This document shows positions 21,096 through 30,899 of a stretch of 64,000 nucleotides of DNA, piece by piece. The stretch comes from Bacteroidota bacterium. Lineage in GTDB: Bacteria > Bacteroidota > Bacteroidia > Bacteroidales > JAADJA01. The notes under the pieces are model-generated. The model ran no database searches, was not told where the DNA came from, and saw only the letters and a program-made list of their open reading frames with translations. A program made the position numbers and the translations under genes. The stretch is from the NCBI GenBank assembly GCA_020444515.1, contig JAHLKX010000002.1, positions 62,001 to 126,000 on the forward strand. The letters run 5' to 3'. The stretch's first letter is position 1, and every line of letters starts with the position of its first letter.

Positions 21096-21797
21096 TTAAA
21101 CATTCACCACCATCTTAAATCCCACGCCATGCACATTGATCAGTTCGATGTTGGGATCGGCTTTTAGGTATTTCCGCAGTTTGGTAACGTATACATCCAT
21201 GCTGCGGGCATTGAAGTAGCTGTCGTCATTCCAGATCTTTTTGAGGGCCATGCTGCGGTCGAGGACCTGGTTCACGTTGTCGCACAACATTTTCAACAAT
21301 TCCGACTCTTTCGATGTAAGTTTTTGCTCTTCCTCCGGTGTTTTGAGTATCTGCCGGTTGTAATCAAAATGTAGCTTTCCGATCTCATAAATATTCCGGC
21401 TGGTTTCCATGGTCCGGCTTTCAGTGGTCCGGCGGATGATGGCTTTCATGCGGACCAGCAATTCCTCCATGCTGAAAGGCTTGGTAATATAATCATCGGC
21501 ACCCAGGGCAAACCCTTTCAGCTTATCCTCTTGCATCGATTTGGCCGTGAGAAACAAGATGGGTGTTTTTTTATCGATCTCCCGGATTTCTTTGGCCAGG
21601 GTGAAGCCGTCTTTAACCGGCATCATTACATCAACGATACAAAAATCGTAGGTGTCGTTTTTAAATCGGTCATAGGCCTCCTGACCGTTACCGCAAAGCG
21701 TTGTCGGATAACCTTTGGCCTCAAGATAGGAGGTCAGTACCGATCCCAGGTTTTTATCATCTTCGGCCAGTAAAACCCGTGTTTTATAACTTTCCAT
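21096..21797 (-). CDS. rprY: OmpR-family response regulator, RprY-like
   Basis: Receiver domain (LLAEDDKNLGSVL, DFCIVDVMMPVKDGF, LFLTAKS) plus winged-helix output domain (RSMDVYVTKLRKYL). Confidence 0.85.
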   Translation of the reverse strand: MESYKTRVLLAEDDKNLGSVLTSYLEAKGYPTTLCGNGQEAYDRFKNDTYDFCIVDVMMPVKDGFTLAKEIREIDKKTPILFLTAKSMQEDKLKGFALGADDYITKPFSMEELLVRMKAIIRRTTESRTMETSRNIYEIGKLHFDYNRQILKTPEEEQKLTSKESELLKMLCDNVNQVLDRSMALKKIWNDDSYFNARSMDVYVTKLRKYLKADPNIELINVHGVGFKMVVNV

Positions 21798-21799
21798 AT

Positions 21800-23224
21800 T
21801 TAGTCATTGGTTTTATTCACAGGTAAATATACAATAAATTTTGTTCCTTTATTCAATTCACTTTCCAGGGAAATCTTCCCGTCATGTTGCTCAACAATAT
21901 TTTTTACGTAACTCAAACCAAGCCCAAACCCCTTTACGTTATGTATGTTACCGGTTGGAACACGATACAGTTTGTCGAATATTTTTTTCTGGTTTGATTT
22001 ACTGATACCGGGTCCATTGTCTTTTACCGAAATCAAAATTCCACTGAAAGAGTCTTCTGTTCTGACGATGATTTCCGGAACACCCTGGGTGTATTTATTG
22101 GCATTGTCGAGAAGGTTGAACAATACATTGGTGATGTGCATTTTATCAGCTTCCAGGAGATGGTTCTCCGCTTTCAGTTGGATGATGATCCGCCCCCCTT
22201 TATTTTCTACTTGAAGTTTTATGTTATGAATGGCTTCATGGATAATGTCATGTATATCCACCATCTCTTTTTTAAGGATGATCTGACCTTTTTCCAGGGA
22301 AGCGGATTGCAGGATCCGTTCAGCCAGGTTCCCCAGCCTTCTGTTCTCTTCATTGATCACATGGATATAATTATCATACAACACTTCGGATTTGATGATG
22401 TCTTTATCACTCAATGCTTCGCAGGCCAGGGATATGGTCGAAATCGGTGTTTTGATTTCATGGGTCATGTTATTGATGAAGTCATTTTTCATTTCCGAAA
22501 CCTTTTTCTGCCTTACAATGGTCATCACCGTATAGGCGAATGAAAAGATAATGAGCAATACAAAAATAAATGAAATGATCAGTGTTTGTGAAAGCTGGGT
22601 AAGCAAGAACCTTTTTTCATTGGGAAAATAGATCATGAGGTAATCGGGTCGTGCCATCATGTCGCTGGGAAAAAGTGCAAAAGGGAATCCTTCATTCAAT
22701 AATTCATCCGGGTATTTACCTGTTTTTTGAACCGGCATGGTATTGCGCAAGGGGCTGAAGATCCCATATTCAAAATTGGTTTGAATGCCCCGGTTGCGCA
22801 GTTCATGGGATATCAATGAGTCCAGCACGTTCACATCAATTCTTTTCTCAATGGGCAAATTCCGTTCATTGATCATGTTTTCGAGCACATCCTGGGCAAT
22901 GATAGACTTTTGCATGAACCGGTTGAAATCGATGGGATTCAGGTTTTGTGCCCGGTTCTCGAAAAGATATTGATTGATTGAATCCATGGATTGGATCCAT
23001 TTCTGCCGCTGCTGTAAATAATCCATTTGCCGGTTAAACTGATTGGCCGCCTCAAACCGCTCCAGCTTGTATACAACGGCTGACATGGCTTCATTGACGC
23101 TTCTTGCAAAACCCGCCTCTTTTACCGTAATGGTATTCCTGATCCAATATGATTGGATCACCATTAACCCGATCAGGGCCAGGGTCATAATAATGATAAT
23201 AAAAATGAATACCTTTCGGTTCAT
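21800..23224 (-). CDS. rprX: Sensor histidine kinase, RprX-like
   Basis: Two TM segments; FINNMTHEIKTPISTI H-box; NLLDNANKY N-box; DNGPGISKSNQKKIFDKLYR; GFGLGLSYVKNIVEQH. Start 3 nt from the end of rprY. Confidence 0.87.
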   Translation of the reverse strand: MNRKVFIFIIIIMTLALIGLMVIQSYWIRNTITVKEAGFARSVNEAMSAVVYKLERFEAANQFNRQMDYLQQRQKWIQSMDSINQYLFENRAQNLNPIDFNRFMQKSIIAQDVLENMINERNLPIEKRIDVNVLDSLISHELRNRGIQTNFEYGIFSPLRNTMPVQKTGKYPDELLNEGFPFALFPSDMMARPDYLMIYFPNEKRFLLTQLSQTLIISFIFVLLIIFSFAYTVMTIVRQKKVSEMKNDFINNMTHEIKTPISTISLACEALSDKDIIKSEVLYDNYIHVINEENRRLGNLAERILQSASLEKGQIILKKEMVDIHDIIHEAIHNIKLQVENKGGRIIIQLKAENHLLEADKMHITNVLFNLLDNANKYTQGVPEIIVRTEDSFSGILISVKDNGPGISKSNQKKIFDKLYRVPTGNIHNVKGFGLGLSYVKNIVEQHDGKISLESELNKGTKFIVYLPVNKTND

Positions 23225-23423
23225 GCCTACAAAAGTACGCTGAGCCTTTGGCGCTTATTTTGTTTTTAACGTTTCTTAACTTAAATCTTCAACTGGCATG
23301 ATTTATGAAATTACCATTGAAAAGCTTTTGTTTTTATATAAACAAATGGACGTTTAGGTTAACGGTAAGCTTTTTTTTACAAAGATTTTACACTCTAATA
23401 TTTGGTTTTTGGTTTTTGGTTTG

Positions 23424-23454
23424 AAAGGTGTGGTTTTCGCCACACCTTTTTTTA
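23424..23454 (+). terminator. Strong intrinsic terminator in a divergent intergenic region
   Basis: AAAGGTGTGG-ttttcg-CCACACCTTT followed by TTTT, preceded by a (GGTTTTT)n-type short repeat. Confidence 0.75.
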
Positions 23455-23665
23455 TGCTGCTTTCAGCGGTTTTGCCATTTTTGAGCTATAAAATTGCCAT
23501 GCATTCTCCCCATTTATTTTTTTTACTGGCGGATTTTGTTTCATTCCAAAATTTGGAACATTTGTTTGGATTTGGGATTTTGAATGCTGCCAGGTTTAAT
23601 CCGTAATTTATTTTAATTCTTTATTTTTATATGCTTAACATTGTAATGTATTAAATCCATCAACA

Positions 23666-25747
23666 ATGACAAAACAGATACTTTTTCTAATTTCATTACT
23701 GATCACCCTTGGGGTTTTTTCATGGACCATTCACCGTTTATACGGTTTTATAAAACAAACCAAACCCTTTCCAATATCCGATTACGGTAAAAGATTCAAC
23801 ATGATGATGAAGGTCGCCATCGGACAAACGAAGATCCTTCGTTTTCCTTTTACCGGAATATTGCACGCCCTTGTTTTCTGGGGTTTCCTGGTGATCCTGG
23901 TCGGGAGCATTGAAATGGTGATCGACGGAATTTTTGGAACAGAACGGGCATTGAGCAGTCTTGGTATTGTATACGATATCATTACTGCTTCCGGAGATGT
24001 ATTTGCCCTCATCATTGCCATAGCCATCCTCATTTTCCTTGCCCGGCGATTGTTTATGAATATCCGCCGTTTTTCAGGAATTGAAATGGAACATAAATCC
24101 CATCTGGATGCCAATATTGCACTTTCACTCATTTTATTGCTCATGGTTTCCCTGCTTGGAATGAATGTATACTATTTTGTTTTGAATCCCGATAGTCCCG
24201 AAGGTTATTTCCCGGTGAGTATGTTCATCGTTCAACAATTCATACCCCTGCACTCCCTCGATTTTCATACGGCCCATGTGATGCATGAAATTTACTGGTG
24301 GTCGCACATTTTGCTGATTTTTATCTTTGCCAATGTCCTGCCTTATTCCAAACACTTTCATGTTTTCATGTCGGTGCCCAATGTATTCCTGTCAAGATTG
24401 GAACCGTTGGGAAAGTTATATAACATGCCCGAGATCACCAAAGAGGTGAAGTTGATGATGAATCCCGATACCGCTTTTGCAGCACCAGCTGAAGGAGAAG
24501 AAGCTCCTCCGTCACGTTTTGGGGTGAAAGACGTGGAAGATGTTACCTGGAAAAATTACCTGGATTCATTAACCTGTACCGAATGCGGTCGGTGTACATC
24601 GGTTTGCCCGGCTAATATTACCGGCAAGAAACTATCACCCCGAAAAATCATCATGGATGTAAGGGCAAGAATGAAAGAGAAGGGTCCCGGCATGGTAAAG
24701 AAGGGCAGGGACTTTGACGATCAAAAAGCACTCATCCGCGATTATATTTCACCCGAAGAATTATGGGCCTGTACTACCTGCAATGCCTGTGCCCAGGAGT
24801 GCCCGGTCAATATCAACCATCCTTCCATCATTGTGGACATGCGGCGCTATTTGGTGATGGAAGAATCAGCTGCTCCGGGTGAACTGAACGGCATGTTTAC
24901 CAACATTGAAAACAATGGTGCGCCATGGCAGTTTTCACCGGAAGATAGAATGTTGTGGGCTGAAGGACTGGAAGTGCCAACCATGGCTGATAAAATGGCC
25001 AAAGGTGAAAAACCGGAATACCTTTTCTGGGTGGGATCGGCCGGCGCTTTTGATGACCGGTATAAAAAAGTGACCCGTGAATTTGTCAAGATCCTCAATC
25101 ATTTGAATATTGATTATGCCGTGTTGGGAACCGAAGAAACAGATAGCGGGGATATTGCCCGGCGCGGAGGCAATGAAATGTTGTTCCAGATGCAGGCCAT
25201 GATGAACATTGAAATAATGAATGCCTATGAGGTGAAAAAGATTATCACCTGCTGCCCGCACGATTTCAATACCCTTAAAAATGAATATCCTGATTATGAA
25301 GGAAGCTACGAGGTAATGCACCATTCACAATTCCTGCAAAAACTGATTGAAAGCGGAAAAGTCAACATCACCGACGGGCAATTCAAGGATAAGAAGATTA
25401 CCTTCCATGATCCCTGTTATTTGGGTCGTGGCAATGGCGAATACGAAGCCCCGCGCGATGTGCTGAAAGCCATACCCGGTGAAAAGGTGGAAATGAAAAG
25501 AAACAAAAGCTTTGGTCTCTGTTGTGGTGCCGGTGGCGGACAAATGTTTAAAGAGGCTGAAAAAGGGGATAAGGAAGTTTTTATTGAACGGACTGAGGAG
25601 GCCATTGAAACGGGTGCCGACATTATCTGCACGGCCTGCCCTTTCTGTATGGTGATGATGACCGATGGCATCAAATACAAAAACCAGGAAGAGAAGATGA
25701 AAAATTATGACATAGCGGAGATGGTGTCGATGTCGTTGGGGTTATAA
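23666..25747 (+). CDS. Membrane-bound FeS oxidoreductase with cytochrome b-like N-terminus, HdrD/CCG domains (EMO-type EtfBA:menaquinone oxidoreductase)
   Basis: N-terminal TM helices; two 4Fe-4S motifs (CTECGRCTSVCP, CTTCNACAQECP); two CCG-type motifs (TCCPHDF/CYLGR, CCGAGGG/CTACPFC); located next to etf genes. Confidence 0.85.
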   Translation: MTKQILFLISLLITLGVFSWTIHRLYGFIKQTKPFPISDYGKRFNMMMKVAIGQTKILRFPFTGILHALVFWGFLVILVGSIEMVIDGIFGTERALSSLGIVYDIITASGDVFALIIAIAILIFLARRLFMNIRRFSGIEMEHKSHLDANIALSLILLLMVSLLGMNVYYFVLNPDSPEGYFPVSMFIVQQFIPLHSLDFHTAHVMHEIYWWSHILLIFIFANVLPYSKHFHVFMSVPNVFLSRLEPLGKLYNMPEITKEVKLMMNPDTAFAAPAEGEEAPPSRFGVKDVEDVTWKNYLDSLTCTECGRCTSVCPANITGKKLSPRKIIMDVRARMKEKGPGMVKKGRDFDDQKALIRDYISPEELWACTTCNACAQECPVNINHPSIIVDMRRYLVMEESAAPGELNGMFTNIENNGAPWQFSPEDRMLWAEGLEVPTMADKMAKGEKPEYLFWVGSAGAFDDRYKKVTREFVKILNHLNIDYAVLGTEETDSGDIARRGGNEMLFQMQAMMNIEIMNAYEVKKIITCCPHDFNTLKNEYPDYEGSYEVMHHSQFLQKLIESGKVNITDGQFKDKKITFHDPCYLGRGNGEYEAPRDVLKAIPGEKVEMKRNKSFGLCCGAGGGQMFKEAEKGDKEVFIERTEEAIETGADIICTACPFCMVMMTDGIKYKNQEEKMKNYDIAEMVSMSLGL

Positions 25748-25754
25748 ATATAAA

Positions 25755-25780
25755 AAGGCGGCCATCGACCGCCTTCAATT
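25755..25780. terminator. Terminator between convergent EMO-like and etfA genes
   Basis: AAGGCGG-ccatcga-CCGCCTT hairpin in a 50 nt convergent gap. Confidence 0.75.
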
Positions 25781-25798
25781 TTATGAATTAATAATGTT

Positions 25799-26773
25799 TT
25801 AATTTTCTGATTTAAAGCTTTTGACAGCATCAATCAACGCCGGAAGCACCTGCATTACATCACCGATCACACCATAATCAGCAGCTTCAAAAATGGGTGC
25901 TTCATTGTCTTTATTAATGGCCACAATGCATTTGGAGGAACTGATCCCCGCTACGTGCTGAATGGCACCAGAAATTCCGGCAGCAATGTAAAGGTTGGGT
26001 GCAATGATCTTTCCCGTTTGGCCGGTGTGCTCTTCATGGGGGCGCCAGCCTTCATCCGAAACGGGGCGCGAACAAGCAGTAGCTGCTCCCAACAAACCAG
26101 CAAGTTCTTCAATGGGTCCCCAGTTTTCAGGGCCTTTCATGCCACGACCACCGGAAACAACGATCTCGGCATCGGTCAGCAATACTTTGCCGGTTACCTT
26201 GTGAACATCCTTTACTTCTGTTTTGAAATCTGCATCATTCAATGAAGGTGAAAAAGCCTCAACAGATGCACTTCCTCCTGATTCTTTCACACCAAAAGAA
26301 TTTTGGTTCAGGGTTAGGATCTTTTTATCTGATTTCACCTTTACGTTGGCAAATGCTTTTCCTGTAAATGCTTTTTTCTTGATGATAAAAGGATTGGCTG
26401 AAGACGGCAGGGCATTCACACCGGCTACCAGGCCGGCTTTTAGCTTAACTGAAACACGCGGAGCCAATGCTTTGCCGGTGTTGTTGTTGCTCAGGATCAC
26501 AACGGAGGATCCTTCCTTTTCGGCCACCTGGCTGATGATGGAACTATAGGCTCCGTTAATGAGGTGATTCAACCGATCATCTTTTACCTCAACAATTTTT
26601 GAAGCTCCATAATTACCCAGTTTATTCAATTCCTCAGCATCCACATTGCCAATGCTGAGGGCGGTAACGGAAGTTCCGGTCATTTCAGCTATTCCTTTGG
26701 CAAAACTGACCAGTTCGAAACTTAATTTTTTAAATTTACCATCCCAGTTTTCTGTATATACGAGTACGCTCAT
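25799..26773 (-). CDS. etfA: Electron transfer flavoprotein subunit alpha
   Basis: VVSGGRGMKGPENW, SRPVSDEGWRPHEEHTGQTGKIIAPNLYIAAGISGAIQHVAGI. Confidence 0.95.
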   Translation of the reverse strand: MSVLVYTENWDGKFKKLSFELVSFAKGIAEMTGTSVTALSIGNVDAEELNKLGNYGASKIVEVKDDRLNHLINGAYSSIISQVAEKEGSSVVILSNNNTGKALAPRVSVKLKAGLVAGVNALPSSANPFIIKKKAFTGKAFANVKVKSDKKILTLNQNSFGVKESGGSASVEAFSPSLNDADFKTEVKDVHKVTGKVLLTDAEIVVSGGRGMKGPENWGPIEELAGLLGAATACSRPVSDEGWRPHEEHTGQTGKIIAPNLYIAAGISGAIQHVAGISSSKCIVAINKDNEAPIFEAADYGVIGDVMQVLPALIDAVKSFKSEN

Positions 26774-26797
26774 AATTTCAATTTTAAAGGTTAATGA

Positions 26798-27547
26798 TTA
26801 GAGAACTTTTGCTTCGGTATGGAGCAGGTTTACCAGTTCTTTCATATTTTCCGGGTCGACCATCTTACAGGCGGCCTTTGCCGGAGGCAATTCATAATCT
26901 ACAAATTCGGTCAGATTATCAGTCGCAGAACTTTCAACGACTTTGAGTGGTTTTGTTCTTGCTTGCATAATTCCGCGCATGGAAGGAATTCTTGGTACGA
27001 TGGCAACACCTTTTTGAATAATTGCAACAAAGGGAGTTTGTGCAGCGACCATTTCCGATCCACCATCAATTTCACGTTTTACCTGGAATCCGCCACTTTC
27101 AAAATTGATGCCTGAAACCGAACTTACCGATGCTATTCCCAGGAATTCGGCCAGCATGCCACCCACTGCAGCCCCATTATAATCAGACGATTCAATTCCT
27201 GAGATGATCAGGTCATATCCTTCATCTTTAATTGCTTCAGCCAGTTGCTGAGCAACAGCAAAGGCATCCTTTGGCTCGGCATTTACCCTAATGGCATCAT
27301 CTGCTCCAATGGCCAGGGCTTTTCTCAAAGTGGGTTCTGATGATTGCGGTCCGACTGAGATCACGCTCACCTTTTCGATGGCTCCGCTTGAGCCTTCTTT
27401 TAACTCCAGTGCCCTTGTCAGTGCCAGTTCATCCCATGGATTGATGATCCACTGAACGCCATTGGTATCAAAGGCGGTATTGTCGTTCACAAACCTGATC
27501 TTGGTTGTAGTGTCAGGTACGTTACTGATACAAATCAATATCTTCAT
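26798..27547 (-). CDS. etfB: Electron transfer flavoprotein subunit beta
   Basis: NPWDELALTRALELKE, SGIESSDYNGAAVGGMLAEFLGI; 24 nt upstream of etfA. Confidence 0.95.
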   Translation of the reverse strand: MKILICISNVPDTTTKIRFVNDNTAFDTNGVQWIINPWDELALTRALELKEGSSGAIEKVSVISVGPQSSEPTLRKALAIGADDAIRVNAEPKDAFAVAQQLAEAIKDEGYDLIISGIESSDYNGAAVGGMLAEFLGIASVSSVSGINFESGGFQVKREIDGGSEMVAAQTPFVAIIQKGVAIVPRIPSMRGIMQARTKPLKVVESSATDNLTEFVDYELPPAKAACKMVDPENMKELVNLLHTEAKVL

Positions 27548-27583
27548 AATAACATCTATTTATAATTTAATCAATATCTTCAG

Positions 27584-27591
27584 CAAAAATA
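27584..27591 (-). promoter_or_regulatory. Possible -7 element upstream of etfB
   Basis: TATTTTTG on the minus strand with a weak TTTC 17 nt upstream; low information content in AT-rich DNA. Confidence 0.25.
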
Positions 27592-27639
27592 AAAAACTCT
27601 TTGTCATTGAAATTTGATAGTCAATGTTTATCAACAAAA

Positions 27640-28782
27640 TCAATCGCGCAATAAATTTCTTGAAATTACGATCTTCTGGATTTCCGAGGTTCCTTCGTAA
27701 ATTTGAGTGAGTTTGGCTTCTCGCATGAGGCGTTCCACGTGGTATTCTTTCACATATCCATAACCTCCGTGAATTTGAACAGCCTCAGTAGTAACTTCCA
27801 TAGCTATGTCGGCACAATATTGCTTGGCCATTGAACTGGCTATGGCGAAGGGCTTACCCTGGTCTTTCAACCAGGCTGCTTTCAAGCATAGATTCCTGGC
27901 GTTTTCAACTTTAACCGCCATATCGGCGATTTTAAAAGCAATGGCCTGATGATTGGCAATTTCAGTCCCAAATGCTTTCCGTTCTTTGGCGTATTGAATG
28001 GAGCGCTCCAATGCTCCCGATGCAAGTCCAAGTGCTTGTGCTGCAATGCCTATGCGGCCAGCTTCCAGCGTCTTCATGGCAAATTTAAATCCAAATCCAT
28101 CCTCACCAATCCGATTTTCTTTGGGCACCTTCACATCAGTAAACATCACAGAGTGCGTATCCGAACTGCGCATCCCCATTTTGTCTTCATGCGGTCCGAG
28201 GCTGATACCGGGTGTATCTTTATCAACGATAAAAACATTGATCCCATGGTGTTTTTTTTCAGGATGTGTTTGGGCTATCACCAGGTATACGGAGGCTGAA
28301 TTGGCATTGGTGATCCAGTTTTTGGTTCCATTCAGAACATAGTGATCGCCTTTATCGTCAGCCATGGTTCGCTGCATGGTGGCATCCGACCCGGCTTCCG
28401 GCTCCGATAACAAGAAAGCTCCTATTTTTCTTCCGGTTGCCAGATCAGGCAGGTATTTTTGCTTTTGTTCTTCGGTTCCGTATTTCTGGATACCATAACA
28501 AACCAGCGAATTATTGACCGACATGATCACACTCACCGAAGCATCTACTTTGGATATTTCCTCCATTGCCAATATGTAGGAAACGGTGTCCATTCCTCCC
28601 CCTTCATATTTTGGATCAACCATCATTCCCATAAATCCGAGAGCCGAAAGCTCCACTATATGCTTTGTAGGGTATGCAGCCTTATAATCTCTTTCAATTA
28701 CATCTGAAATCAGATCGCGCTGTGCAAAATCTCTGGCAGCATCCCGGATCATCTTTTGTTCTTCCGTCAATTCGAAATTCAT
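27640..28782 (-). CDS. bcd: Acyl-CoA dehydrogenase, short-chain/butyryl-CoA type
   Basis: 380 aa; MNFELTEEQKMIRDAARDFAQ, LSEPEAGSDA, IHGGYGYVKEY, IYEGTSEIQKIVISR. Confidence 0.92.
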   Translation of the reverse strand: MNFELTEEQKMIRDAARDFAQRDLISDVIERDYKAAYPTKHIVELSALGFMGMMVDPKYEGGGMDTVSYILAMEEISKVDASVSVIMSVNNSLVCYGIQKYGTEEQKQKYLPDLATGRKIGAFLLSEPEAGSDATMQRTMADDKGDHYVLNGTKNWITNANSASVYLVIAQTHPEKKHHGINVFIVDKDTPGISLGPHEDKMGMRSSDTHSVMFTDVKVPKENRIGEDGFGFKFAMKTLEAGRIGIAAQALGLASGALERSIQYAKERKAFGTEIANHQAIAFKIADMAVKVENARNLCLKAAWLKDQGKPFAIASSMAKQYCADIAMEVTTEAVQIHGGYGYVKEYHVERLMREAKLTQIYEGTSEIQKIVISRNLLRD

Positions 28783-28895
28783 ATTGTTTTGGATATTTAT
28801 TTAATCGTGGTGAAAAGATATAAAAAATTTATCATGCAAATATAATCAGACTCTGTAAATTAATAAATTTTGACCCTTACAAAGTATATTATTAC

Positions 28896-29840
28896 CTAAA
28901 ATGAGAGCTGACAAACCTCCTTCTTTGCGATATTAAATTCTTCCATAATTTCTTTTAAAATCAGAGCTGCAGGTTTGACTTCATGGATCAATCCTGAGAC
29001 CTGTCCGATCTCCAATTCACCTTCCTCCAAATCCCCTTCGAACATCCCCTTTTTTGCCCTTGCTCTTCCCAGAAGCTCCATTAACTCTTCCCGGCTTGCA
29101 CCTTTATCTTCTGCTTCTTTTACCTTTTCGTAAAATTTGTTTCTGATCAAACGTACCGGAACCAGTTTTTTCAGAACCAACCGTGTACTTCCTTCGGAGG
29201 CTTCAATGATGGCTTTTTTGAAATGATCATGCCCGGATGATTCTGATGAAGCAGCAAAACGGCTTCCGATCTGTACGCCATCTGCACCCAAAGCCATCGC
29301 TGCCAGCATGGCTCTGCCTGTTCCTATTCCTCCAGCGGCAATCAGCGGTATATCAATGGCTTTCCTCACTTGCGGGATTAAAACCATGGTGGTGGTTTCG
29401 TCGGCTCCGTTGTGTCCACCTGCCTCAAAACCTTCAGCTACAATGGCATCTACCCCGGCTTCCTGGGCTTTCAAGGCAAACTTAACACCGGCCACTACAT
29501 GCACCACCTTGATGCCGTGTTCTTTCAAATAAGAAGTGTATTTTTTGGGGTTACCGGCTGAAGAAAAAACAATTTTTACACCTTCGTCAATAATGACTTT
29601 TATATGATCATCAATCTGTGGATAGATCAAAGGTACATTCACTCCAAAAGGTTTATCCGTAGCGGCTTTGCATTTTTGAATGTGGGTCCTCAGTACATCC
29701 GGATACATGGACCCCGAACCGATCAGACCAAGCCCACCAGCATTGCTCACTGCCGATGCCAGTTCCCACCCACTGCACCAGATCATCCCGGCCTGGATGA
29801 TGGGATAGGGGATGTTGAATAATTGTGTGATTGTATTCAT
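28896..29840 (-). CDS. Nitronate monooxygenase / FabK-like FMN oxidoreductase
   Basis: NIPYPIIQAGMIWCSG, AEGFEAGGHNG, IPLIAAGGIGTGRAMLAAMALGADGVQIGSRF. Confidence 0.88.
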   Translation of the reverse strand: MNTITQLFNIPYPIIQAGMIWCSGWELASAVSNAGGLGLIGSGSMYPDVLRTHIQKCKAATDKPFGVNVPLIYPQIDDHIKVIIDEGVKIVFSSAGNPKKYTSYLKEHGIKVVHVVAGVKFALKAQEAGVDAIVAEGFEAGGHNGADETTTMVLIPQVRKAIDIPLIAAGGIGTGRAMLAAMALGADGVQIGSRFAASSESSGHDHFKKAIIEASEGSTRLVLKKLVPVRLIRNKFYEKVKEAEDKGASREELMELLGRARAKKGMFEGDLEEGELEIGQVSGLIHEVKPAALILKEIMEEFNIAKKEVCQLSF

Positions 29841-30056
29841 TTATGGATACCTCTTTTTAAGATATTGGTTGTTAATGACAAAAATAGTTGAATTGGTCTA
29901 TCCTTCGACAAAGTCAGGTCAACAATTGATCGAATTGGTATTATCTGCATATCATTGTTTTGCAAATCAAAATCGAACACTAAACTATCTGCAGCTTAAA
30001 TTGTTAATTATGTGCCTGTATAGTTATCAGGTTGAAATTATACATAACAAGAGTTT

Positions 30057-30896
30057 ATGAACCTTTATAAAATTGAAACCGGAAATTTGAAATTAGACGG
30101 TGGTGCTATGTTTGGCGTTGTGCCAAAAACAATTTGGCAAAAATCTTATCCTGCCGATGAAAATAACCTGTGTAACTGGTCGATGCGCTGCCTTCTGGTG
30201 GTGGATGGCGATCGAAAAATTTTGATTGACAATGGCATTGGTGATAAACAGGATGAAAAATTCCTGAAACATTATCATCTCAATGGTGACGACTCACTTG
30301 ATAAATCCCTTGCCGCTGTTGGTTATTCCCGTGACGACATTACCGATATGGTACTTACCCATCTTCATTTTGATCATTGTGGCGGAAGCATCGTGAAAAC
30401 CGGCGATGATCAATTTGAAACCGCCTTTAAAAATGCTACTTACTGGATCAGCAAAGATCAGTGGGAATGGGCCACCCATCCCAATCGGCGGGAGCGAGCC
30501 TCCTTTCTTAAAGAAAATATTTTACCCATCAAAGAAAGCGGACAATTAAAGCTGGTGGAAAATGAAGGAGCTCTTTTTCCGGGAATCGATGTGAAATTTT
30601 ACAGTGGCCACACCGACGGACAAATGATCCCGTTTATCAAATACAACGGCAAAACCATTGTCTTTACTTCCGATTTACTACCTTCCACTGCGCATGTACC
30701 CATCCCTTATGTGATGGCCTTTGATACGCAGCCATTACTTACTTTGAAGGAGAAAGCGTCTTTCTTTGCAGAAGCCCTTGAAAACGATTATATTATCTTT
30801 TTGGAGCATGATCTCTACCATGAATGCTGCACCCTGGAAAATACGGAGAAAGGACCACGGGTAAAAGCAACATTCACATTAGAAGAAATCCTTTAA
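30057..30896 (+). CDS. MBL-fold metallo-hydrolase
   Basis: VLTHLHFDHCGG, SGHTDGQM, FTSDLLPS. Confidence 0.88.
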   Translation: MNLYKIETGNLKLDGGAMFGVVPKTIWQKSYPADENNLCNWSMRCLLVVDGDRKILIDNGIGDKQDEKFLKHYHLNGDDSLDKSLAAVGYSRDDITDMVLTHLHFDHCGGSIVKTGDDQFETAFKNATYWISKDQWEWATHPNRRERASFLKENILPIKESGQLKLVENEGALFPGIDVKFYSGHTDGQMIPFIKYNGKTIVFTSDLLPSTAHVPIPYVMAFDTQPLLTLKEKASFFAEALENDYIIFLEHDLYHECCTLENTEKGPRVKATFTLEEIL

Positions 30897-30899
30897 TGA

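Noticed and set aside
23398-23423. GGTTTTT short tandem repeat as CRISPR-like or phase-variable tract
   Set aside because: Only about three imperfect copies and not in a coding frame; too short to support either interpretation.
23409-23606. 65 aa ORF in the rprX/EMO intergenic region
   Set aside because: Runs straight through the terminator hairpin and T tract and has no convincing features.
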